Source: a virus. From it: DNA of 23,486 bases. The translations under genes were made by a program, and so were the position numbers. The stretch is taken from the IMG/VR virus record IMGVR_UViG_3300030388_001176, positions 1-23,486 of that record; one strand, written 5' to 3'. Within the stretch, counting starts at the first letter, position 1. Every line of letters starts with the position of its first letter. This document shows positions 11,745 to 20,900 of this stretch, one piece after another. Under the pieces are notes generated by a model, which was given only the letters and a program-made list of their open reading frames with translations, did not search any database and was not told where the DNA came from.

Positions 11745-12583
11745 GCTGTATATGTCCCTGAGCTATTGAATGTATGGTATGTGTACCCCCCAACAGATGT
11801 AACAGTGCCACCGCTTCCAGCTTGTCCACCCAAATAACGAATAATAAATACGCCTGATCCTCCCGCTTCAGCAACTTCTGGGCCGCCACCGTTAGTTTTT
11901 CCTGATCCACCACCGCCTCTATTTGCTGTTGGGCCGCCGCCTGTACCGTTGGCCCCACGTTTAGCAAAGCTATGACTACCACCACCGCCGCCGCCTGCAT
12001 AGGTCGTTCCTAAACTTTTCCAGTTCAACCCGTTTGCACCGTCACCCGCTCCACCAATCAGACCATTTGTACCATTCCCCGACGTACCACCGCCGCCGCC
12101 GCCTTGCCGTTCACCCCCACTAAATTTTTGTCCACCGCCGCCATTTCCTCCACTTATACCCGCTCCACCTTGAGCCACTCCATTTGTCGTCAAGTGGTTG
12201 CCGCCACCGCCCCCAGAGCCGCCATTTAATCCCACTATTGTTGTGTTATCGCCCTTCCCTGCACCCCCGCCACCGCCACCATATTTAATAACGGTGCCGA
12301 TTGTTGAGCTAACTATTTTACTTTGTGAGCCGGTATTTCCACGAGTACCAAATGCAGTTGAGCCTACTGCCCCACCGGCTCCAATTGTTATTGCAAGTGC
12401 TTCCCCACTTGGAATTGCAACAGTTGCTTGGACAAGTCCACCACCGCCGCCACCGCCGCCGCCTATGTTATTTGCGCCCGATCCTCCTCCGGCAATTAAA
12501 AGGTAATCAACATCATAAGGCACACCACCGCCAGCACCCACGCCCTGACGCTGCGACCATAGTTGCATATTTGCGAGTATCAT
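11741..12583 (-). CDS. Glycine-rich tail adhesin, 280 aa
   Basis: From residue about 25, poly-glycine blocks (GGGGGGGGGL, GGSGGGGGNH, GGGGGGSHSF) alternate with short hydrophobic strands (YLLIAGGG, LAITIGAGG, VFIIRYLGG), the pattern of glycine-rich fibre-tip adhesins whose segments may stack as polyglycine helices. VTSVGGYTYHTFNSSGTYT ends the protein, also usual in this group. It probably sits at the tail end and binds a receptor. The codons are CCG/CCT-rich on the plus strand and repetitive, so copy number of the Gly units may vary. It starts with an ATGA overlap on the upstream gene. Confidence 0.8.
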   Translation of the reverse strand: MILANMQLWSQRQGVGAGGGVPYDVDYLLIAGGGSGANNIGGGGGGGGGLVQATVAIPSGEALAITIGAGGAVGSTAFGTRGNTGSQSKIVSSTIGTVIKYGGGGGGAGKGDNTTIVGLNGGSGGGGGNHLTTNGVAQGGAGISGGNGGGGQKFSGGERQGGGGGGTSGNGTNGLIGGAGDGANGLNWKSLGTTYAGGGGGGSHSFAKRGANGTGGGPTANRGGGGSGKTNGGGPEVAEAGGSGVFIIRYLGGQAGSGGTVTSVGGYTYHTFNSSGTYTA

Positions 12584-12852
12584 GCGATCAGCGCAAAGAT
12601 GTTAGATGCAGTAGTTGATGTACTTTTTACCCGCGTTACACCGCAAATGAAATAAAAGTTGTCCGGCACAGGTACAGTAATTGTGTCGCCTGTTTTAGTA
12701 ATGACAACAATGTTTCCTTTAGTACCTATGTATAGCCCTATTGCAGTATTACCAGTTCCTAAATTGTCACTAGCGTCGCTGGGTGTAACTGACACCCACG
12801 TTGATACAGAACCGTTTAAACTTGCGCCTACACCCTCAAATGGATTACTCAT
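12580..12852 (-). CDS. Small structural protein (spike/decoration-like), 90 aa
   Basis: The start at 12852 (MSNPFEGVGASLNGSVSTW) has GAGGTG upstream and is preferred to the ATG at 12894. Then VTPSDASDNLGTGNTAIGLYIGTKGNIVVITKTGDTITVPVPDNF forms a compact beta fold like small phage proteins of the pattern 'TxALYVGTxGNxxVTxxxGDTVTF', probably on the virion. ASNIFALIA ends it. Its stop overlaps the adhesin start. Confidence 0.65.
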   Translation of the reverse strand: MSNPFEGVGASLNGSVSTWVSVTPSDASDNLGTGNTAIGLYIGTKGNIVVITKTGDTITVPVPDNFYFICGVTRVKSTSTTASNIFALIA

Positions 12853-13054
12853 CTTGCACCTCATACCCAAATATTTTAACGTCTTGTGGGTCAACCATGA
12901 TTGGTTTACACCACGCCTGTACTGCTCTGTAATTCTCTTGTCTCTGGCTCAACTGCCGCGCATCGTTCAAACAATGCCTCTGGTTAATCCAATAGCCTGT
13001 TAATACTGGTTCTGTATCTAGCACTACATACAAAGCAAAGACGATGATATTCAT
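12845..13054 (-). CDS. Hypothetical secreted-type small protein, 69 aa
   Basis: The N-terminal MNIIVFALYVVLDTEPVLTG is hydrophobic and may be a signal or anchor; the remainder, with CLNDARQLSQRQENY and AWCKPI, carries two cysteines able to pair. Such proteins are common in marine phages near tail and lysis genes; the function is unknown. Four bases of non-overlap separate it from the coiled-coil gene upstream, and it overlaps the next start. Confidence 0.55.
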   Translation of the reverse strand: MNIIVFALYVVLDTEPVLTGYWINQRHCLNDARQLSQRQENYRAVQAWCKPIMVDPQDVKIFGYEVQDE

Positions 13055-13061
13055 TCATTGC

Positions 13062-13349
13062 CTAGTCCTGCGTGGGCTGGCGTTGCAGTAGATTTAGAAT
13101 AGCGCGTGTATCTCCTTTTACTTCGCTAATATCATCCACCGCAGTTTCCAGTTGTATTTCGCTGCGCGTCATCTTGTTCTGTAGCTCTTGCACTTGGTCT
13201 TCTATTTTCTCTACCTCCTCAGTAAGTTCTTCAACATCTGAGGTAGTTTCAGTTGCTTGCGCTTGTAAAGATGTATAACTAGCAATTAAACCGCTCGCTA
13301 AAACTGCCACAGGAATAAGAGATAAAAGATTTTGAAGTTTTATTTCCAT
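13062..13349 (-). CDS. Membrane-anchored coiled-coil protein, 95 aa (spanin-like shape)
   Basis: The start at 13349 (MEIKLQNLLSLIPVAVLASG) overlaps the stop of the S74 gene as TAATG. A membrane segment (about residues 7-25) is followed by a long acidic helix (about 33-88: TETTSDVEELTEEVEKIEDQ and onwards) with heptad hydrophobics. A membrane anchor with a periplasmic coiled coil is the shape of an inner-membrane spanin, but there is no nested outer-membrane partner visible and the place is upstream of the adhesins, so a virion or membrane role is equally possible. Confidence 0.6.
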   Translation of the reverse strand: MEIKLQNLLSLIPVAVLASGLIASYTSLQAQATETTSDVEELTEEVEKIEDQVQELQNKMTRSEIQLETAVDDISEVKGDTRAILNLLQRQPTQD

Positions 13350-13903
13350 TACACTTTGCTCCTTAAATATGCACACTCAAGTGCTAGAGCTTCTTCATAC
13401 CGTATGCCATACCTGTTAACTTTTGGATACTCTTCACCATCCGCTATAGCAATTGATTTGTCTTCCCATTCGTCATAGCAAAGCAGCCCGTAATCAAAAG
13501 CGTCTAAACCTTCGGCTTCAAATGCAGTCTTTACTTGTTGAGCAATCAAACCAAAATGCCACCGCGCACCATCATTTTTAACTTCAACAGCGTTATTCAT
13601 TTTAAATTGTACAAAGTTAACATTGCCCCACGCTTTTAATACTTTTGCATCGATTGCACCGATTTGTTGTTTTTCTCTTTCATCAGATGTATTGATCGTG
13701 CCAGTACCTGCGTACACAACAGAGAAACGGAATGAAGCATCACCGGCTGATTGGGTATTGTCCGTTGTTGGGCGCACTTTGTTAGACTCAAGAATTAAAC
13801 CTTGAGCCGTTTGTTGGTTCCAAAGATTTAATTTACCCTCCAACTGACTTAGAGAATTTTGTACAAACTCTAGTTCCCAATTTTTAACGATTACTTGCGC
13901 CAT
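13349..13903 (-). CDS. Stand-alone S74-type intramolecular chaperone protein, 184 aa
   Basis: S74 domains help phage fibres and spikes fold and trimerise, then cut themselves off. The core NTSDEREKQQI has the Ser-Lys pair (S73, K78) with the endosialidase spacing, followed by HFGLIAQQV (116-124) and YGIRYEEALALECAYLR at the end. The N-terminal 65 residues (MAQVIVKNWELEFVQNSLSQ, then VRPTTDNTQSAGDASFRFSVVYAGTGTI) are a helix and the usual connecting strand. Normally the domain is fused to the C-terminus of a spike; here it is its own gene, starting three bases after the spike stop. The start at 13903 is preferred to an ATG inside the spike gene. Confidence 0.82.
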   Translation of the reverse strand: MAQVIVKNWELEFVQNSLSQLEGKLNLWNQQTAQGLILESNKVRPTTDNTQSAGDASFRFSVVYAGTGTINTSDEREKQQIGAIDAKVLKAWGNVNFVQFKMNNAVEVKNDGARWHFGLIAQQVKTAFEAEGLDAFDYGLLCYDEWEDKSIAIADGEEYPKVNRYGIRYEEALALECAYLRSKV

Positions 13904-13905
13904 AA

Positions 13906-15534
13906 CTAATATACCTGTATTGCGTATTCGCAAATTTTATAGCGAAATTTAATAATTGAACCGGCGGGTATTGTAAAATTGCCCAGTCCTCGACTTGTAA
14001 GATTGTGCAAAAATACGCTAAAAGTTCCGTTCACATTTGAGCCTGTGACATTGAGCGCAACTTGCTTTCTAAACTCCATCAATCCGGTATTATTTAAAAC
14101 TGTGCTAAAGTCTGAATTAACACGCAACACTAACCCTTCGACACCCGTACCAGAGCCGCCAGTTGGAAACTCAACAGCATATAAAATTAACTGTTGACCC
14201 GACTTATTACCAGCACTGTCAGTTGATGACAATAAAGTGTATGGAATGCTTAATGCTAAATTGACGTTACCGTTTTGAGATACAATATTTGCACCGCTTA
14301 AACATTGCACATACTCAATAACCCCTCGTTGTACTAGGTTATCTGTACGCCCAATAATAATGTCGTCAGTAGCAATTGTTCCGGTAACCGCTTTGCTGGT
14401 AAAAAAGTTAGCAGCATAAGATGGCGTAACGCCGACACAACTAATTGAACAGTTCACATTAACAAGCTGATTGTCGTACATAACTAAACCAGTACGACCG
14501 CCAACTTGCCAACCTGGGTTCATAATATTCGTGGCAAAATCAACAAAACGATTACCATATATTTTTGCGCCATCGCCTCGTGAACGCTCAATCATCCCGC
14601 CGCTAACGGATACTGTTTCACTGTTATATATTAAAAGACCAGTTTGAACTGTCGATGTAACTAATCCCGAACGTACAAAGTCGCAGCCAGTAATTGTTAA
14701 TTGAGAAATGCTGTGGAAGTAACACAGTGTCCCGCCAGATTCAAAGAAGTGGCAATTCGATATGTTGATAAAATTACTAATCTGATTTGATCCACCGCCT
14801 ACGTCGTACATAGCCGATACATAACTACGATAAATTGTGGCATTGCTCATCACTAGCCCATCAAGACTAGTGGTATGTATTCCATAATTCATTTTAATCA
14901 AAGACAAATTGCTAACTGTCCAATCTGCTGCTGCGTCTTCTGCTTTGATAAAGAAATTACAATCTTTTGCTGTCATGTCTTCAATAAAACATTTAACTGC
15001 AAGTTTAGAAGATGTATTAAAAATACACTTATCTAAATTCATAAAATCTAATCTGTTTAAAACTAACTCTGCTGTATCTGACATATTAATAGCATGAGTA
15101 TTAGAATTAAAACTTGGCGCTGCGGCAAACGCCGCTTGCGAAATAGTAGTTCCAGCAAAACTCATCTCTTCAATAGAACAACCAAACGCTGTTACATTAC
15201 TTCCTTTGTTAAAACTAAAAGCTGTTTTTCCTGTTGTTATTCTTATTAGTGTCGCACCGGAATGAACAGTCGTACTAAACGAATCTGTATAACCGTTAAA
15301 GTTAGCACGACCAGCACCCAGTATTCTAATGCCCTTGGTAATTTGTATACCGGTAGATATTAAATACTCACCCTCTGGGATAAAAACAGAACCGCCATTC
15401 GGCAGCGCATCAATTGCGAGCTGAATTGCAGGGCCATCATCGTTAGTTCCATTGCCTTTCGCGCCGTAATCAAGAACATTAATTGTCGGCATGACAGCTA
15501 TGAGCATTCTGTTTTGTGCTTTAGTAAGCGCCAT
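13906..15534 (-). CDS. Beta-helix tailspike (pectate lyase-like), 542 aa
   Basis: Such spikes bind and often cut host surface polysaccharide. After MALTKAQNRMLIAV, the sequence INVLDYGAKGNGTNDDGPAIQLAIDALP (about 18-45) is the classic start of a right-handed beta-helix spike, followed by GGSVFIPEGEYLIS. The middle is many short repeats of the ISNCHFFESGG, LTITGCDFV type. The last 150 residues are beta-rich and probably bind or trimerise. No catalytic residues can be assigned. It is 542 residues long, and the S74 chaperone directly follows. The start overlaps the tail chaperone end closely (TAATTATG). Confidence 0.85.
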   Translation of the reverse strand: MALTKAQNRMLIAVMPTINVLDYGAKGNGTNDDGPAIQLAIDALPNGGSVFIPEGEYLISTGIQITKGIRILGAGRANFNGYTDSFSTTVHSGATLIRITTGKTAFSFNKGSNVTAFGCSIEEMSFAGTTISQAAFAAAPSFNSNTHAINMSDTAELVLNRLDFMNLDKCIFNTSSKLAVKCFIEDMTAKDCNFFIKAEDAAADWTVSNLSLIKMNYGIHTTSLDGLVMSNATIYRSYVSAMYDVGGGSNQISNFINISNCHFFESGGTLCYFHSISQLTITGCDFVRSGLVTSTVQTGLLIYNSETVSVSGGMIERSRGDGAKIYGNRFVDFATNIMNPGWQVGGRTGLVMYDNQLVNVNCSISCVGVTPSYAANFFTSKAVTGTIATDDIIIGRTDNLVQRGVIEYVQCLSGANIVSQNGNVNLALSIPYTLLSSTDSAGNKSGQQLILYAVEFPTGGSGTGVEGLVLRVNSDFSTVLNNTGLMEFRKQVALNVTGSNVNGTFSVFLHNLTSRGLGNFTIPAGSIIKFRYKICEYAIQVY

Positions 15535-15536
15535 AA

Positions 15537-15836
15537 TTAACTACCCAAAGTTGGCTTGGTTGCTGGGAACGATTCTTGCGATGGCCATGAACGGAGGCTT
15601 ACCCGATAGGCAATAATTGCATTGTATTGACTGTGATCCGATGGCGTATTGTCAGTTGACGCTAGTTCGCTATCACGCCACATACGCGCCTTTTCTTCTG
15701 CGGTCAGCACTGGTGCTGTTGGCTCAATATATGCTTCAACATAATCAAAATTAGCTTTGACCCAAGACTCTTCGCCGCGAATGCAAGGGTTAGTTATGTT
15801 GCCGTCAGCGTCTTTTATTATCCATAAATTACTCAT
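15537..15836 (-). CDS. Tail assembly chaperone-like protein, 99 aa
   Basis: It begins MSNLWIIKDADGNITNPCI and ends in the family pattern: AEEKARMWRDSELASTDNTPSDHSQYNAIIAYRVSLRSWPSQESFPATKPTL (about 46-97), as in phage tail assembly chaperones or XkdW-like proteins. These help tail fibres fold and are usually next to a fibre gene, as here. Its ribosome site is AAGGAAAAC. I infer that it helps the spike or fibre genes on either side. Confidence 0.7.
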   Translation of the reverse strand: MSNLWIIKDADGNITNPCIRGEESWVKANFDYVEAYIEPTAPVLTAEEKARMWRDSELASTDNTPSDHSQYNAIIAYRVSLRSWPSQESFPATKPTLGS

Positions 15837-15846
15837 ATTGTTTTCC

Positions 15847-16641
15847 TTATGACGGTAAATATTGAATTAGTACAAGACCATCGCCACCTTTTCCGGCCCA
15901 TGCTTGAGCGGCCGATGCACTGTTTGCACAACCGCCCCCTCCCGCTCCTACGCCTCCGTTGCCACCTGCAACATAATTAGAATTAGAATTAGTTTGTTGG
16001 TATGTACCACCACCGCTTAATGCTCCACCATTTGCAGCATTAAAAGTGCCTGATCCTACTGACCCTGATGAGTGATGGAACGACCCTGCATTTCCTCCGG
16101 TAATTTGACCGAATCCTGACAAGCCAATACCGTCTGCTGCCGCGTCAGATTGTCCTGCACTTACAGCGAAAACAGCCGATGCACCTGTTCCGTACACTCC
16201 AACTCCTCCACCGCCGCCATTTGAACCTGCCCCGCCGGTATTATTTACATTGCCGTTTGAGGCTGAGCCGCCCGAACCACTAGCGTTAGTAGTAGCAGCA
16301 CCACCACCATTGGCTGTAAGCGTGGCTGATAGTCCCGTCCCCGCTACCGTAGAATTGCCACCGGCAACAGGCGTTGCTCCACTGTTTACTCTTGGGCCAC
16401 CTACTCCAACTACCACCGTATAACTACCGCTTGTAGTTACTGCAAGACTGTTCTTTTTACAATAACCACCTGCCCCGCCTGAGTTTAAAGTGCCAGTAGA
16501 AGACAAACCTGCACCACCCGCCCCAATTACGTGAATACACACATTCCCATCTTGAGGTGGAACAAAAGTTTGTGATTGAGTTAATGCAATTTGTGGTAAA
16601 GCACCACCACCACCAGAAATTAACGAACTTAATGTACTCAT
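15847..16641 (-). CDS. Second glycine-rich tail adhesin, 264 aa
   Basis: The start at 16641 overlaps the tail fibre's stop as ATGA and is preferred to an ATG 12 bases upstream. After LTQSQTFVPPQDGNVCIHVIGAGG, it has repeated GGAGG, GGGGG and GSGGS blocks with short beta strands such as GSYTVVVGVGG, ending GDGLVLIQYLPS. The design is like that of the other glycine-rich protein at 11741-12583, but the sequences are clearly different, so two distinct adhesins are encoded. It probably tips or decorates the fibre encoded just upstream. Confidence 0.78.
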   Translation of the reverse strand: MSTLSSLISGGGGALPQIALTQSQTFVPPQDGNVCIHVIGAGGAGLSSTGTLNSGGAGGYCKKNSLAVTTSGSYTVVVGVGGPRVNSGATPVAGGNSTVAGTGLSATLTANGGGAATTNASGSGGSASNGNVNNTGGAGSNGGGGGVGVYGTGASAVFAVSAGQSDAAADGIGLSGFGQITGGNAGSFHHSSGSVGSGTFNAANGGALSGGGTYQQTNSNSNYVAGGNGGVGAGGGGCANSASAAQAWAGKGGDGLVLIQYLPS

Positions 16642-17861
16642 ATCAGCGCCCATCCTCTAGCTGCTGTTGTGTATGCAAGCGTCAAACCCATGTTTGCTAC
16701 ATCTACGGTTAAATTACTGGCAGCGCCCATTACATTTTTGCCGCCTCTAGCTATTACTGTGTTGGTAAATGCACCATGCGCTATGTAAACAACATCCCCA
16801 GAATCAGGACTTGAGGGCAATGTTATGGTTACACCGGCATTGGCTATGTAGTAAAGATTGTTTTTGCTCGCAGTAGTGCCGTTTCCAGTTACATTGATAA
16901 CAGTAATTGAACTTGCATTAGCGTCTATATACGCTTTGATAGATTGCTGACTAGCTACTTTAGTTGCGCTATTGCTTGCAAAATTATCTTCATCAAGAAA
17001 GGCTGTGCCTTGAATAGAAGTATTAATCGTCGGACTAGTTACAGTAACCGCACCAGCCGCAGCAGATACTGCAAGCGTTACACCACCAGATGTACCACCG
17101 CCTGTCAGTCCTGTACCCGCCACTACAGCAGTAATATCACCAACAACATCTGTATTGCGGATAAACTTTCGTACTTCTATTTTAGAATTTAATGGAGGTG
17201 CTTCGGAGAATGTAACAACTAATCCCAAGAGGCTGTAAGAACTAACTTGTTGCATTAATCCATCAATAGATATTTGCAATAAAGTAGCTACTGCCGGTGC
17301 ATCGGTCAGCGTAAATGCGGTTGTTGAACCGTTGCCAGTAAACTCATCAACAGTTAATATTTCAACGCCTGTACCTAGCGCCGAATAAGGCAATACTTCT
17401 ACTGCACCAGTAGCATCAAATCCTAATAACAGACTAGCTCTACTAGAAGCAATTGGCAACTCCATGTTGATAGTGCCAGCATCTGCGACAGGCCGTCTAA
17501 TAGCGCGTATAAGGTCAGTTGTGCCTTGTTGAATAGCCAACCATAGCTTATTAAAATCACCGTTTACATCAAGTGCTAAAAAGTCTCCGCTGTTCTGGTA
17601 ATTAGTAGTGCGAGACAGAGGCATATCTAAATAGATAGCTATTTTGTCGCCAGTAGTAGCACCGGCAGTTAAAGTAACATTGCCGCCATATGTTCCTATT
17701 CCAGACAACGTATAATTATTACCCGAACCAAGTGCTAATGCAGTTCCGTTCTTTAAAACTTTTATGTCACTATTAAGCAGGGCTGTAAACGTATACGCAA
17801 ATACAGTTTGCCCACTTGTTGCAACATAATCGTTTCTAGTTGTTGCTGCTGTTACTGTCAT
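16638..17861 (-). CDS. Tail fibre with T7 gp17-like N-terminal domain, 407 aa
   Basis: The first 115 residues are the T7-type fibre domain that docks to the tail: TRNDYVATSGQTVFAYTFTA, DIKVLKNGTAL, GTYGGNVTLTAGATTGDKIAIYLDMPLSRTTNY and FNKLWLAIQQ. A second, similar beta module follows (about 168-230: FTGNGSTTAFTLTDAP, IDGLMQQ). The rest has GTGLTGGGTSGGVTLAVS and FLDEDNFASNSATKVASQQSIKAYID, typical of fibre shafts. The ATG has GAGGTG six bases away. The gene lies after the ejection proteins, as in T7. Specificity is probably given by the adhesins downstream. Confidence 0.88.
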   Translation of the reverse strand: MTVTAATTRNDYVATSGQTVFAYTFTALLNSDIKVLKNGTALALGSGNNYTLSGIGTYGGNVTLTAGATTGDKIAIYLDMPLSRTTNYQNSGDFLALDVNGDFNKLWLAIQQGTTDLIRAIRRPVADAGTINMELPIASSRASLLLGFDATGAVEVLPYSALGTGVEILTVDEFTGNGSTTAFTLTDAPAVATLLQISIDGLMQQVSSYSLLGLVVTFSEAPPLNSKIEVRKFIRNTDVVGDITAVVAGTGLTGGGTSGGVTLAVSAAAGAVTVTSPTINTSIQGTAFLDEDNFASNSATKVASQQSIKAYIDANASSITVINVTGNGTTASKNNLYYIANAGVTITLPSSPDSGDVVYIAHGAFTNTVIARGGKNVMGAASNLTVDVANMGLTLAYTTAARGWALI

Positions 17862-17883
17862 TTCTGCACCTCATATTGTGCGG

Positions 17884-17889
17884 ATTATA
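17884..17889 (-). promoter_or_regulatory. Possible late promoter before the tail fibre
   Basis: TATAAT on the minus strand, 23 bases upstream of the fibre start, in the only real gap (40 bases) between large late genes. No clear -35 box is seen. Tentative. Confidence 0.33.
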
Positions 17890-17901
17890 CTATAAATGTT
17901 G

Positions 17902-20900
17902 TTATAGATCATTTGCAGCTTTTTCTGCTGCATTAAAAGCAGATCGCAAATAAAATAAATTCTGCAAAGGTATTAATCTTCTTAATGTTCTAATGTCAGA
18001 TTCAGTCATTTCGCCAGAAGATGTTATAGCATTTGTAGCTGCTACCGTTGTACTTAATAAACTGCCTAATGTTGGCCCAAGCAATGATTCTGATACTGTT
18101 CGTGATACTTGTTTAGAAGCAAATTCATTAACTCCAAGTAACGATCTAAGACCAATTGAATTGCCTGATATTTTTTCAACTGTAGTATTTATTTCTCCTA
18201 ATATACCAGCAATACCAGATCGTTCTATACCTTCCATAGCCCAAACTTTTGGGTCATCACTAATTGGTCTTCCTGCAATTTTTTGCTTTAAGTAATATGA
18301 AAACATACCCATACCCATTAATGACGCTACACCGCCTAATGTATTTTGATCTTGCCGTTGTATAGCGGGAATAATTATTCTTTGTGTAGCTGAAAAAATA
18401 AATGACCTAAATTGACCAATTGTTTTTCCCATTTCGCTAGACATAAATAATGGCTTTTCTTGGCCAGGAATTATAATAACTCTGTCGCTTTCTTTTCGTA
18501 CCGCAGCGCCCCATATTACTTCTAAATTAGGTTCATCCCAATTTTTGGCGTTTGTTAACCATATACCATCTGTTTTAGTTCCGTGTTTTTTAACTTGCTG
18601 CCACATTCTTTTAGATGTTTCTTCATCAATTCCTAATCTAGCTAAACGCTTGTCATACTTTCCTTTAGACAAACTATCAAAAATAGATGTTTGCATTGTT
18701 ACTGCATGAAGTTGTTTCATTCCAGCAGTCCAATAATCAAGCAAGTTAAACTTACCAAACTGATTTACACCGGCCCTTAATCCTCGCTCTACAATAGTAC
18801 CGCCTTGAGCATAGTCTGCAACGTCAGCAATAATTTCAGATTTGCCTGATTTAAGAACATCTGTACCTACGTCATATCTTCGCAACTCTTCTTGTGCAAG
18901 TTTTGTAGCTTTTGAATTAGAAATTAAAGGAATTAAACCTTTACTAAAAGTGTTTATAAATCCTTCAGCCATTACAACACGCGCAACATCTGGCAAACTT
19001 GATATAGTTACACCACCTAACAATCTAAGATAATTTAAGTCTCTTGCAGAACGACCCATTCTTGACCAAACGTTATCAGCTTGAAAGCCATAAACACCGC
19101 GTATCCTATCGCGCATACCAGCAATGTCTATTTCATCTTGCTCTTTTTGCTTGGTCATTTTTTTGCTTTGTTTAAGAGTAAGATTAGGATTATCCAACTC
19201 TTTGTCCCACCAATCTCTAATTTCTTTAATTTGAACATCCATGTTTACATCATCAAAAGCCCTCATTAACTCTAAATCGCCAGCTATATTCTGTACATAT
19301 CTTGCGCCTAAAACTTCTATGTCATTTTCTAAAAATTCTTCAATTAATTCATCATCAATTTGAAAGACTCTATTTCTTAATGGGCCACGCAAAGATGTTC
19401 CAGAAATACCTTTAGAATTAACACCTGCTTTTTTTCCATCGCCTAGTTTCCAATCATAAGGTAAACGACCATCTGGACTGCCTTGTATGCGCGTAGCAAT
19501 TTCGCCAGCTATTCTCCTGTAGTCTTGATCTTCCATATCTAAACGATTTTTAAATTCGGAATTTTTAATTATTGCTTCTTGTTTTTTTAATTTCTTTTTT
19601 TCATCACGCGATGCAGTTTTAATTTGTTTTTTTAAATTTGCTAATTTAACTTCTACAGAATCACCAGCAAGATCATCTAAAATAGACTGACTTTCATCAA
19701 ATAACTTAGTGTCTTTGTCAGCTAACCAATTAGATACTTTAGTAATAAATGCCGGACGATTAGCTGTAATTTTATCTTTATCCCACACACGATTTAAATA
19801 ATTATTTGCTGTTGCTACATCAACATCTTCCGGCAATAACTTTTGTGCAACCATTTCATTTTTTAATGGATCGTATAATTCTTTTCGCCACATATCAGAG
19901 GCTGCTTTTACTTCTGGTATATCACTATCGCCTTTGCGTATTGCAGTAGCTATAGCTTTGTTAAATTCTCTTTTGTTTAACTTACCTTTTCCTTTTTTAT
20001 ATGCATTAAAAAATTGTGCATTTTCTTGCAAAGCAGTTGCATATTTACCAGAATGTAATTGCGCTAATGACTCTGCTGCTTGTAAAACTTGCCCATCCAT
20101 TTCTATTGGATTTTCTGCTAACCGTACAGCTATTTGCCTAGTAAACGGATTGTCACTTGTTATTGTTCTTGATAAAGGGTCAAAACCTAAAGCTTTAGTT
20201 ACAAACTTAGCAACTTTTCCTTTTACTTGTTGATCACCAAACGTCTTAGCAGCACCTATACTTTCTCCTATTGGCGCTGTTTCAGCATTAATTGCAGGAT
20301 TAATACCCGCTGCAATTTTAGGCTCAACATTTAACACATCTTCTAATTCAGCTATTTGTTTTTGGTCAATACCATACTTTGAAAGACTAGCTGCACCACC
20401 ACCTAATATGCCACCCAACAAAACGCCAGCACTAACATTAATAGCAGATTCGCCAAATGTTCTAGTAAGTTGTTGGGAATGCAATGCTGCTTCTTCTATG
20501 GCTGTATCAACAGCAACAACAGAGCTAGTAACAGCAGCACCACTTAAAATACTTTTTCCAGCGCGATATGTATTTAATGCTACACCGCCAACAGATAAAA
20601 ATGTTAATGGTGAAGCTATGCCAGCAGCCATAGTCATAACGCCGCCTAACGCACCAGCTTGTTGGATTGTTTGGCGATCCTTCAGTTCCATTGCCATTTG
20701 GCTGCGTACTGCTTCTATTTCGCTTTCATCATCAGCATATATTGCAGACATAACAAAATTTTCATTTAATTTTTCTGCGTCAGTAAAAAAACTATAAGCA
20801 TCAAAATTAGGATTATCTTTTGTATCAGGCTGACCAACTACTTTAGAAACTAATGCTCCAACTATATTTTCTTGTCTAAATGCCGCGCCTGTTACTTCGC

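Noticed and set aside
12198-12618. Proline-rich plus-strand frames opposite the glycine-rich adhesin
   Set aside because: They are the mirror of glycine codons on the other strand, with no start signals.
13906-17861. Diversity-generating retroelement acting on the adhesins
   Set aside because: No reverse transcriptase, template repeat or accessory gene is seen in the window.
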